Shown: in pieces, positions 1-7,334 of the stretch
Layout: every line of letters starts with the position of its first letter
How positions within the stretch are numbered: the first letter of the stretch is position 1
Assembly: GCA_051251645.1 (NCBI GenBank)
Contig: JBPOEY010000004.1
Span: forward strand, 62,001 to 126,000
Direction of reading: 5' to 3'
Origin: Litorimonas sp051251645
GTDB lineage: Bacteria; Pseudomonadota; Alphaproteobacteria; Caulobacterales; Maricaulaceae
Length of the DNA: 64,000 nt
Notes under the pieces: model-generated
The model's input: only the letters and a program-made list of their open reading frames with translations
The model's database searches: none
What the model was told of the DNA's origin: nothing
Position numbers and translations under genes: made by a program

Positions 1-1
1 A

Positions 2-667
2 GTGCCTCTTATTGTTGAGCCTTGTGACTGGATAAATACGCCGCTTCAACGTTTTAGAGCTACTCCTAAAGATGGGAAGGCTGTCAGCGAATGGTCAAAT
101 CAAAACTCTGCTTTTTTGGACGTTGTTTCTGATTTACGTAAGGTTTTCACTAACGTAAATCATGAAAAAAGTGATCCATCATTGTCTATTTCTGAAAAAG
201 TGGTCGCCGCTGTCACAACAAAAGCATCTTATCGAACAAAAAAGGACTTCGATAAAATAGACCGCATTCAGTTTAAAAAAGCTGCATTTCAAACTATTGC
301 TGAAACACTCGAAAGTTACTGCGTTGAAGCGAATGAAATTCAAGGTATCAGAGCGCTCTTTGAGGGAATTTCTAAAAACAGATTTTTTATCACTCTTGTG
401 AATAAAGACAAGTCTAACCGTAGTGCCGAAAGGTCCGTCTACATTTCGGACGATGGTGTTATGAATGGAATAAATTTTTTACATGGTAGGTCGAATAGCT
501 CTAATTCCAGTAACGGTATGTATGGAATAGAAGCGGATGATTATGACCTTTTCCTAAAGCCAATAATGGGTTTTTCGAATCGAGATGATAAGATGTCGCC
601 TGTAGATGTCGCAGCTGATATTTGGCATAATTTGATGCGAAGTGTTGGAATTGAATATGCCAACTAG
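2..667 (+). CDS. TIR-domain protein, C-terminal part (5' end outside window)
   Basis: The frame is open to the left edge, so the true start lies outside; the GTG at base 2 is an internal valine. The first ~48 residues (PLIVEPCDW, then ATPKDGKAVSEW and AFLDVVSDLRK) match the last strand and helix of bacterial TIR domains, where 'P-CDW-TPF...PKDGKPV..W...D.AF' is typical. TIR domains of this kind often cleave NAD+ or bind partners in antiphage immunity; the catalytic Glu would be upstream and cannot be checked. Residues ~55-221 form a second domain with 'GINF.HG...SN' and 'EADDYDLFLKPIMG'. I recall a similar region C-terminal to other bacterial TIRs, but cannot name a family. Base composition is much more AT-rich than the flanking core genes, suggesting transfer. 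The TIR assignment is good; the function is inferred. Confidence 0.72.
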   Translation: MPLIVEPCDWINTPLQRFRATPKDGKAVSEWSNQNSAFLDVVSDLRKVFTNVNHEKSDPSLSISEKVVAAVTTKASYRTKKDFDKIDRIQFKKAAFQTIAETLESYCVEANEIQGIRALFEGISKNRFFITLVNKDKSNRSAERSVYISDDGVMNGINFLHGRSNSSNSSNGMYGIEADDYDLFLKPIMGFSNRDDKMSPVDVAADIWHNLMRSVGIEYAN

Positions 668-821
668 ACAGCGCTTTCGGTGTAATAATTACGGGCATCG
701 TTTCGAAATGGACGTTCTCAGCTCCGATGAGAGCGAAGAAATGAGGCGTGAGCGTCGTCCTGTCTCTGCTATTCAATGCCCTCAGTGCAGAAGAACCGAC
801 ATAAGAGATGGATTTGAATAG
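657..821 (+). CDS. Small zinc-ribbon-like protein (54 aa) coupled to the TIR gene
   Basis: The ATG overlaps the end of the TIR gene by 11 bases in another frame, an arrangement that suggests translational coupling. The protein reads MPTRQRFRCNNYGHRFEMDV at its start and ends with a CPQC pair (C41, C44). This is the layout of a one-knuckle zinc ribbon, but the second position of the first knuckle (normally Cys) is Tyr12, leaving C9, possibly H14, C41 and C44 as ligands. The middle is rich in Glu and Arg. It shares the AT-rich composition of the upstream gene, so the two probably arrived together. It may be a partner or regulator of the TIR protein; that is inference. A chance ORF is possible, but the spaced Cys pairs and overlap argue against it. 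Confidence 0.55.
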   Translation: MPTRQRFRCNNYGHRFEMDVLSSDESEEMRRERRPVSAIQCPQCRRTDIRDGFE

Positions 822-890
822 AGAAATTGTGGTCGTATAATGCTTTTTCAATGGCTTCCAATCCCTCCTTACCCCCCTTAAACTCATCCC

Positions 891-1538
891 ATGACCCCAC
901 CCCTCACCATCGCCGTCGACGGCACGTTTTCTTCCGGCAAAGGCACGCTATCGCGTCGTCTCGCCGCGCATTACGGCCTCGCCTGTCTTGACACGGGCAA
1001 GCTCTACCGGGCGGTGGCGCGCGACGTGCTGGCGGCGGGGGGATCGTTAGAGGATGCGGCCTTTGCGGCCAAAATTGCGTCCCAACTCGATGCCTCCACT
1101 TTGGGTGATCCTGCGCTCAAAAGCGGCGGGATGGGGGCGGCGGCGTCGAAGGTGAGTGTGCATCCGCCTGTGCGCGCGGCCTTGCTGGCGTTTCAGCGCG
1201 ACTTCGCCAGTAAAGGGGCTGTCTTGGATGGGCGCGATATTGGCACAGTGATTTGCCCCGATGCGGACGCGAAACTTTTCGTTGATGCCGATCCTGACAT
1301 CCGGGCGCAGCGGCGCTATCAAGAACTGCTCGGTTACGGCGAAGATGTGACGCTGGACGGCGTGCTCGCCGCCCTGCGCGAACGCGACCACCGCGATATG
1401 AACCGTCGCGTCGCCCCGCTCCGGCCGGCTGTCGATGCGCACTTGCTGGATACGACCGATCTCTCTATAGAGCGCGCCGTCAGTACGGCTATTCGAATGA
1501 TCGATGCGGTGCTGGACGCGAAAGCGCAAGATCGCTGA
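891..1538 (+). CDS. cmk: Cytidylate kinase
   Basis: Phosphorylates CMP and dCMP with ATP in pyrimidine nucleotide recycling, in the cytosol. The P-loop GTFSSGKGT (residues 11-19) opens the protein, followed by the CMP-site LDTGKLYRA (33-41), DGRDIGT near 114-120, and the lid-type RDHRDMNRRVAPLRP segment near 165-180. At 215 aa it has the usual short bacterial length. No strong ribosome site is visible before the ATG, but the P-loop lies at the expected distance. It precedes rpsA as in many alphaproteobacteria, where aroA usually sits upstream; here the AT-rich TIR fragment does. Confidence 0.93.
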   Translation: MTPPLTIAVDGTFSSGKGTLSRRLAAHYGLACLDTGKLYRAVARDVLAAGGSLEDAAFAAKIASQLDASTLGDPALKSGGMGAAASKVSVHPPVRAALLAFQRDFASKGAVLDGRDIGTVICPDADAKLFVDADPDIRAQRRYQELLGYGEDVTLDGVLAALRERDHRDMNRRVAPLRPAVDAHLLDTTDLSIERAVSTAIRMIDAVLDAKAQDR

Positions 1539-1657
1539 GCGGGCCCCTCCAAGGCTCCCTCCTTTTTTGATTTCGTGAGTTTCAACAAACCTTGCTATTC
1601 TGGCGAGGTAGTCCGCAGGTCCTATGATCTGTCGGCAGGACCATATTTGGACACCCT

Positions 1658-3361
1658 ATGATTATTGAGGAAACCCTCAACCCCTCCACCGATGATTTCG
1701 CCGCGATGTTTGAAGCGGCGGTCGAAGCCTCGCCGATGCGCGAAGGCAAAGTCGTCGAAGGTATCGTTACTGGTATCGAAAAAGACATCGCCATTGTTGA
1801 TGTTGGCCTGAAAACCGAAGGTCGCGTCGAGTTGCGCGAATTTTACGAGCCCGGAAAAGAGAATCAGCTGAAAGTCGGCGACACGGTCGAAGTCTTTCTA
1901 GAGCGTATCGAAAACGCGCTCGGCCAAGCTGTTCTGTCGCGCGATAAAGCACGCCGCGAAGAGAGCTGGGTCACCATGTCCAAGTTCCACGAAGGCGAAG
2001 AGCCTGTCAAAGGCGTTATCGTGGGTCGCGTCAAAGGCGGCTTCACGGTCGACCTCGGCGGCATCAATGCGTTCTTGCCCGGCTCACAGGTTGATATCCG
2101 CCCCGTGCGCGACATTGGTCCGTTGATGGGCTCTGAGCAGCCGTTCATGATTCTCAAGATGGACAAGAGCCGCGGCAACATCGTTGTCTCGCGTCGCGCC
2201 ATCCTCGAAGAGAGCCGTGCCGAACAGCGTGCTGAGCTTGTCGCTCAATTGCAAGAAGGCGAAGTCCGCGAAGGCGTGGTCAAGAATATCACCGATTACG
2301 GCGCATTCGTCGATCTCGGCGGTATCGATGGTCTGCTCCATGTCACAGACATGAGCTGGCGTCGCGTCTCCCACCCAAGCCAAGTCCTCAATGTCGGCGA
2401 CACGGTTCAGGTCAAAGTCATCCGCATCAATCCTGAAACACAGCGCATCAGCCTCGGCATGAAGCAGCTGCAGGACGATCCGTGGAATGCGGCGGCCGCA
2501 AAATATATTCCAGGCACACGCCACACAGGCCGCGTCACGAATATCGCCGATTACGGTGCCTTCATTGAGTTGGAAGAAGGCGTTGAAGGTCTTGTCCATG
2601 TGTCAGAAATGTCTTGGACCAAGAAGAACGTGCATCCGGGTAAAATCGTCTCCACGTCGCAAGAAGTCGAAGTCGAAGTGCTGGACGTGGACGAAGAGAA
2701 GCGTCGCATCTCCCTTGGCCTCAAGCAGGTTCAAGCCAACCCATGGGACAGCTTCACCGAGCGTTTCCCAGTCGGTTCAACAATCTCTGGCGAAGTCAAA
2801 TCCGTCACAGAGTTTGGTCTGTTCATCGGTCTCGAAGACGATATCGACGGTATGGCGCACCTCTCCGACCTGTCGTGGGACAAGTCTGGCGAAGAAGCCC
2901 TCAAGGACTACAACAAAGGCGATATGGTTGAAGCCAAGATCCTCGAAGTTGACGTTGAGAAAGAGCGTATCTCTCTCGGCGTGAAACAGCTGGAACGCGA
3001 CACCATGCCAGAAGGCGCTAAGTCGTTCGGTAAAGGCAACACCGTTACCTGTACCGTCACAAACGTGCAGCCCGCTGGCCTCGACGTCACCTTCGGTGAA
3101 GATGACAGTGAAGTCGCAGCCTTCATCCGTAAGGGTGATCTGTCCCGCGATCGTTCAGAGCAGCGTCCGGAACGCTTTGCTGTTGGCGATAAGGTTGACG
3201 CGATGATTACCCGCGTTGACCGCAAGACACGTCAGTATCAGCTGTCGATCAAAGCGCTGGAAATCAGCCAAGAGAAGCAAGCTGTTGCACAATACGGGTC
3301 ATCGGACTCCGGTGCCTCGCTCGGCGATATCCTTGGGGCCGCTCTGAAGGGCGACAACTAG
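1658..3361 (+). CDS. rpsA: 30S ribosomal protein S1
   Basis: S1 binds mRNA at the 30S platform and helps start translation of weakly paired or structured messages. The 567-residue protein shows six consecutive S1 (OB-fold) repeats at about 30-96, 114-182, 203-271, 288-358, 375-445 and 461-534. The middle repeats carry the full 'DYGAFV/I.L...GL.HV..MSW' signature; the first two and the last are more divergent, as is usual. Length matches alphaproteobacterial S1. The gene follows cmk by ~120 bases and is closed by a strong intrinsic terminator before ihfB. The N-terminus (MIIEETLNPSTDDFAAMF) fits the family. Confidence 0.97.
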   Translation: MIIEETLNPSTDDFAAMFEAAVEASPMREGKVVEGIVTGIEKDIAIVDVGLKTEGRVELREFYEPGKENQLKVGDTVEVFLERIENALGQAVLSRDKARREESWVTMSKFHEGEEPVKGVIVGRVKGGFTVDLGGINAFLPGSQVDIRPVRDIGPLMGSEQPFMILKMDKSRGNIVVSRRAILEESRAEQRAELVAQLQEGEVREGVVKNITDYGAFVDLGGIDGLLHVTDMSWRRVSHPSQVLNVGDTVQVKVIRINPETQRISLGMKQLQDDPWNAAAAKYIPGTRHTGRVTNIADYGAFIELEEGVEGLVHVSEMSWTKKNVHPGKIVSTSQEVEVEVLDVDEEKRRISLGLKQVQANPWDSFTERFPVGSTISGEVKSVTEFGLFIGLEDDIDGMAHLSDLSWDKSGEEALKDYNKGDMVEAKILEVDVEKERISLGVKQLERDTMPEGAKSFGKGNTVTCTVTNVQPAGLDVTFGEDDSEVAAFIRKGDLSRDRSEQRPERFAVGDKVDAMITRVDRKTRQYQLSIKALEISQEKQAVAQYGSSDSGASLGDILGAALKGDN

Positions 3362-3400
3362 GCCTGACCGATCGGGCCGCTTTTTGCGGCTTTCGAACAG

Positions 3401-3438
3401 AGCCCCCGCCCATTTTAATTGGGCGGGGGCTTTTTTTT
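3401..3438 (+). terminator. Intrinsic terminator of rpsA
   Basis: An 11-bp perfect stem (AGCCCCCGCCC / GGGCGGGGGCT) with a 9-base AT loop is followed by eight T. A weaker GCCGC-TTTTT-GCGGC hairpin lies just upstream at 3376-3390. Together they should separate rpsA transcription from ihfB. Confidence 0.93.
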
Positions 3439-3495
3439 GCTCCGAAATCCCGATTGCTCTTGACGGGCCGCGTCCGAACGCGGTTAACAGGGGTC

Positions 3496-3783
3496 ATGCT
3501 ACGATCAGAGCTCATTGATAAACTCCACGAAGAGAACCCGCACTTGACGCGCCGGGATATGGAACGCGTTGTCGCGGTTGTGCTGGAGACTGTGACCCAA
3601 ACATTAGAGCGCGGCGCACGGGTTGAATTACGGGGCTTTGGGGCGTTTTCTGTGCGTCATCGCAAAGCGCGGGCCGGGCGTAATCCTCGCACGGGCGATC
3701 CGGTCGCGGTGCCGGAAAAACATGTGCCATTCTTTCGGACCGGTAAGGACCTGCGCGAGCGAATCGACGATTCGCGCGATTAG
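3496..3783 (+). CDS. ihfB: Integration host factor subunit beta
   Basis: Small DNA-bending protein that pairs with IhfA and shapes promoters, recombination sites and the origin. The HU/IHF fold is clear: MLRSELIDKL at the start, the helix pair to ~45, 'RVELRGFGAFSVR', then the DNA-arm 'ARAGRNPRTGDPV' and 'VPFFRTGKDLRERI' at the end. I chose the ATG giving 95 aa; an upstream in-frame TTG would add 14 residues unlike the family. A purine-rich AACAGGGG lies just before the ATG. Position downstream of rpsA is conserved in proteobacteria. Confidence 0.94.
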   Translation: MLRSELIDKLHEENPHLTRRDMERVVAVVLETVTQTLERGARVELRGFGAFSVRHRKARAGRNPRTGDPVAVPEKHVPFFRTGKDLRERIDDSRD

Positions 3784-3905
3784 GCGCTGTCTCAGGCGTT
3801 CTCCCTCTTCGAGCCCTAAATTAATCTTCCATTCAGCCTCGGTTCGCTTATGACGCGCGGTAACATGCGCTATGGTGGCGCGAGCGATTATGGGGATATA
3901 ATCAC

Positions 3906-4328
3906 ATGGGTATGCTTTCAGAATTCAAATCATTTGCCATGAAGGGCAATCTTGTCGACATGGCCGTTGGCTTTGTCATGGGGTCTGCTTTTGCGACCGT
4001 CGTCAAAGCCTTCATCGACGGCGTGTTCTTACCGCTGCTGTCACCTGTCATGGGCGGCATTGATTTGTCGGAAATGAAATTCACGATGAGCGAAGCGGTT
4101 GTGGCGGCCGACGGCACCGTGGTGACTGAAGCCGCGATTGTTGATTTGGGCACATTCATCGCCGCAACGATCTCCTTCATCATCGTGGCCTTCGTGATGT
4201 TCATGATCATCAAGGGGTTGAACAAAGCCAAGAAGAAAGAAGAAGCTGCCCCGTCGGCGCCGCCCGCCGATCAGGTTTTGCTCGCAGAAATTCGCGACCT
4301 ACTGGCGCGTCAAAACGCCAAACTCTAG
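3906..4328 (+). CDS. mscL: Large-conductance mechanosensitive channel
   Basis: Inner-membrane pentameric channel that opens under membrane tension to release solutes on hypo-osmotic shock. The N-terminal FKSFAMKGNLVDMAVG and VMGSAFATVVKAFIDGVFLP make up the amphipathic S1 helix and TM1 with its gate; TM2 is at ~73-100 (AATISFIIVAFVMFMI), then a charged KAKKKEE linker and a C-terminal helix bundle (LLAEIRDLLARQN). Length (140 aa) is normal. The loop between the TMs is somewhat long and includes VVAADGTVVTEAAI. GGGGATAT precedes the ATG. Single-gene unit with its own terminator. Confidence 0.96.
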   Translation: MGMLSEFKSFAMKGNLVDMAVGFVMGSAFATVVKAFIDGVFLPLLSPVMGGIDLSEMKFTMSEAVVAADGTVVTEAAIVDLGTFIAATISFIIVAFVMFMIIKGLNKAKKKEEAAPSAPPADQVLLAEIRDLLARQNAKL

Positions 4329-4354
4329 CCGCGCGACAGCGTGTGAAAATTAGG

Positions 4355-4383
4355 GCCGTCGCGATCTCTCGCGGCGGCTTTTT
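4355..4383 (+). terminator. Intrinsic terminator of mscL
   Basis: A 10-bp stem (GCCGTCGCGA / TCGCGGCGGC, one G-T pair) with a TCTC loop is followed by TTTTT, 26 bases past the stop codon. Confidence 0.9.
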
Positions 4384-4467
4384 CGTGTCAGGATGATTGA
4401 TCTGTCCAAGCGATGGGAACTTTTACGCCGTCACCGGCTATAGTTAGTAGGAATAATCGGAGGTTTC

Positions 4468-5355
4468 ATGGTCAATCGTCGCGCATCCTTTCGCCGATCT
4501 GCAGGGCGGTCCAACTTTGGTGGACGATCCGTTCGCCGCCGGGGCGGCGGTTTCCGCTGGCAGATCATGTTGCTCTTTGCAGTCGGCGCGGCGATCTATT
4601 ATTTTGCCAATCAAGAAGAAGTTCCCTTCACAGGCCGCAATCAGCTTAGAACAATGGAGCCTGCGCAGGAAATGCAGCTCGGTCTGCAAAGCTATCAGCA
4701 AATTTTGTCAGATTCCGTCGTTTTGCGCGATGAACCCGTGGTCAATGTCGTGCGCGACATCGGTGCGCGGATTGCCCGCGCGGCTGCGCCCGAAGACCCT
4801 GGCTTTGAATGGGCGTTTAACGTCATCGATAGCGACCAAGTGAACGCGTTTGCGTTGCCGGGCGGCTACACGGCGGTCTATACGGGCTTAATCCCTGTGG
4901 CGCAGAATGAAAACGGTCTCGCCGTTGTTATGGGTCACGAAGTGGGTCACGCGCTTGCTCACCACGGCGCGGAGCGGATGGCGCAACAGAATATGCAGCG
5001 CATTGTTGGGGCGGGTGTCGCGATGGGCGCGGGCGGTATGGATTCTGGCGCACAACAAGCCGTCATGGGCGTCTTTGGTGGGATCAGCCAATATGGGTTT
5101 GCGATGCCGTTTTCGCGCGCCCATGAATCAGAAGCCGATTACATTGGCCTGATCCTTATGGCGCGGGCTTGTTATGATCCCCGCGAAGCGCCACGATTAT
5201 GGGAACGGATGGGTGCCGCAGGCGGCGCCACACCGCCAGAGTTCCAAAGCACGCACCCCAGTCCCGAAACGCGGATTAATGACTTTAACGAATGGATGCC
5301 GGAGGCGGTTGAAGTTTATAATCAGAACTGTCCGACCGACATCACGCTGGACTAG
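4468..5355 (+). CDS. M48-family zinc metalloprotease, membrane-anchored
   Basis: A 295-residue peptidase of the M48 (LoiP/BepA/Oma1-like) group, likely degrading misfolded envelope proteins. The N-terminus is very Arg-rich (~1-30), then one membrane segment (IMLLFAVGAAIYYFA, ~33-47), so the catalytic part should be periplasmic. The zinc site HEVGH is at 157-161 inside the hydrophobic LAVVMGHEVGHALAHH, and the third ligand is in HESEAD (219-224). Also typical: NAFALPGG and 'FSRAHESEADYIG'. No TPR tail, unlike BepA. A good GGAGG lies ~8 bases before the ATG. It ends 8 bases from the convergent PBP gene. Confidence 0.88.
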   Translation: MVNRRASFRRSAGRSNFGGRSVRRRGGGFRWQIMLLFAVGAAIYYFANQEEVPFTGRNQLRTMEPAQEMQLGLQSYQQILSDSVVLRDEPVVNVVRDIGARIARAAAPEDPGFEWAFNVIDSDQVNAFALPGGYTAVYTGLIPVAQNENGLAVVMGHEVGHALAHHGAERMAQQNMQRIVGAGVAMGAGGMDSGAQQAVMGVFGGISQYGFAMPFSRAHESEADYIGLILMARACYDPREAPRLWERMGAAGGATPPEFQSTHPSPETRINDFNEWMPEAVEVYNQNCPTDITLD

Positions 5356-5363
5356 TTGCACGG

Positions 5364-7253
5364 CTACTGCCCCGTGGTGGTCGCGTCTTCTAACTGGTCG
5401 AGCAGTGAGTTTAATCGGTCCTTGCGCACGACGTCGTCAGGTTTGGCCGTTTGCGGCAGGCTGGCATAGGGGCGATCCGCCAGCGCGACCGTCATAACGT
5501 CGGAGAAGATGTCCGCGGGGAGGGTCCCGCCAGTCACCTGCCGCATCGGTTCATTGCCGTCATTCCCGACCCAGACGGCGAGGCTTACCCCGGGCGCGTA
5601 ACCGACAAACCATGCGTCCCGATTATCATTCGTGGTTCCTGTTTTTCCGGCAACTGTCCGGCCTTCAACGCGCGCGCGTCGTCCTGTGCCATGTTCAACC
5701 GTCAGGACCAACATCCGGTTGATGTGACGAACTTCTTCAGGGGTCAGAACCGTGCGAGGCTGCGCCTGTTCGCGGTAATAAAGCGGTGTCCCTTCGGCGG
5801 TCGCAATCGAGATGAGGCCGTAGCTCTCATAGGCGTCACCGCTCGTGGCGAAGGGAAGGTAAGCCGTCGCTATATCAATGACAGGAATGCCTTGGGCGCC
5901 TAACGCCAATGAAGCGTAAGGCTTGAGCCCACTCAGACCTAAATCTGCGGCTGTCGCAACGACGCGGTTGCGTCCCGCTTCCTCTGAGACTTGCACGGCG
6001 ACCGTATTGATGGATCGTGCGAGTGCATCTTCTAATGTGATGGCGCCAGCGAAGGTTTTCTTGAAATTACGGGGCCGCCAGCCCTCAACTGAAATAGGGG
6101 CGTCGGTGCGAACGGTCCAAGGCCGGAGCCCGGCGCGAATGCCTGCCAGATAAACAATCGGTTTGAAGGCACTTCCGGGCTGTCGCTCAGCTTGAACCGC
6201 GCGGTTAAACTGACTGGCTGAATAATCAGCGCCGCCGACCATCGCCAGAACCTCGCCGCGATCTCCGAGCAACACAAGCGCGCCTTGACTGGCGCCGCGG
6301 TCCGCGTCGAGATGGGTGGCAATCGCGTCTTGCGCGACACGGTGCAGGTCTTTGTCCAAACTCACCTGAATGGTGAGGTCACGATTGGGAATGCCGATTT
6401 GGCGCTCAATTTCCGGCCAGATCCAATCAATAAAATAATCCGGCGTGCCAGAGCGGCGCGGCGACAAGACATAAACAGGCGTGGCCAAGGCAGTGTCTAA
6501 TACGCCCTCATCCAAGAGCGATTGTCGATCCATCGTGCGCAGGACGGTTCGCATCCGGCCCGCTGCGGCTGCGGGATTATGGGTCGGGTTTAAAGCGGAG
6601 GGGGCTTTCAGCAATCCGGCGAGGAGGGCCGCCTCTGAGAGAGAAATATCGTTCGGCGACCGACCGAAATAGGTTTCAGACGCGGCCTCAAGTCCCCAAG
6701 CGCCGCTGCCGAAATAAACGCGGCTCAGATATAGCCGCAGCAATTCATTCTTGGTGAAGCGCCGTTCTAACCAAATGGCGACGATCATTTCTTGCGCCTT
6801 GCGCGTCAGGGTTTGTTCGGGCGTGAGAAAGACATTCTTCGTGAGCTGTTGGGTTAGCGTCGATCCGCCCTCGACGACATGCCCGGCGCGTAAATTGGCG
6901 ATCGTGGCGCGCGCCAGACCATAAGGGTCAACGCCTGAATGTGAATAAAACCGGCGGTCCTCCGTTGCAAGGAAGGCCTGCCGGACATGGGCGGGCAAGG
7001 TGCTGATGGGAATAGGCTCTAATGCATGCGCGCCGCGCACGGCGAGATCACGGCCTTGTCGATCCACGATCTGGATAGACGGGGGACGCGTCTGTTCCCA
7101 CAGTCGCGACGGATCTGGCAAATCCGCGCTGACATAGGTAAAGGCGGTAAGCGCCGCCATGCCAGTGAGATAGGCGCAAGCGCCGCCTACCGTTGCCGCG
7201 ATGCGGCAGGCTTTGGCCAAACGAGGCGGAATTGTCGGAAGCGCGAGGCGCAT
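5364..7253 (-). CDS. Class A penicillin-binding protein (PBP1 type)
   Basis: Bifunctional peptidoglycan synthase: the glycosyltransferase domain polymerises lipid II and the transpeptidase domain cross-links stems. One membrane segment at ~16-41; GT51 motifs ATEDRRFYSHSG (96-107, catalytic E98) and EGGSTLTQQLTKN (128-140); transpeptidase motifs SAFK (361-364), SIN (414-416) and KTGTT (537-541). The 629 aa length is short for PBP1a and closer to the compact PBP1 forms; no PbpC-type C-terminal domain is seen. It may share a transcript with the antiporter gene ~80 bases upstream. Start ATG gives a short cytoplasmic tail. Confidence 0.93.
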   Translation of the reverse strand: MRLALPTIPPRLAKACRIAATVGGACAYLTGMAALTAFTYVSADLPDPSRLWEQTRPPSIQIVDRQGRDLAVRGAHALEPIPISTLPAHVRQAFLATEDRRFYSHSGVDPYGLARATIANLRAGHVVEGGSTLTQQLTKNVFLTPEQTLTRKAQEMIVAIWLERRFTKNELLRLYLSRVYFGSGAWGLEAASETYFGRSPNDISLSEAALLAGLLKAPSALNPTHNPAAAAGRMRTVLRTMDRQSLLDEGVLDTALATPVYVLSPRRSGTPDYFIDWIWPEIERQIGIPNRDLTIQVSLDKDLHRVAQDAIATHLDADRGASQGALVLLGDRGEVLAMVGGADYSASQFNRAVQAERQPGSAFKPIVYLAGIRAGLRPWTVRTDAPISVEGWRPRNFKKTFAGAITLEDALARSINTVAVQVSEEAGRNRVVATAADLGLSGLKPYASLALGAQGIPVIDIATAYLPFATSGDAYESYGLISIATAEGTPLYYREQAQPRTVLTPEEVRHINRMLVLTVEHGTGRRARVEGRTVAGKTGTTNDNRDAWFVGYAPGVSLAVWVGNDGNEPMRQVTGGTLPADIFSDVMTVALADRPYASLPQTAKPDDVVRKDRLNSLLDQLEDATTTGQ

Positions 7254-7334
7254 AACGGACCTTGAGACACGGGAGGACTTCTTATCTCCCGTTATGGTTA
7301 AGGCCCGTTTAAGCGAGGGTCAGATGTCGTGTGT

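Noticed and set aside
501..887. 128-aa minus-strand ORF over the TIR and zinc-ribbon genes
   Set aside because: No recognisable motif; it lies opposite two better supported genes.
1..890. CRISPR or phage elements near the TIR gene
   Set aside because: No regularly spaced repeats and no phage structural or integrase genes in the visible part.
1567..1601. rpsA promoter TTGATT...TATTCT
   Set aside because: The spacer is 23 bases, too long for a sigma-70 promoter.
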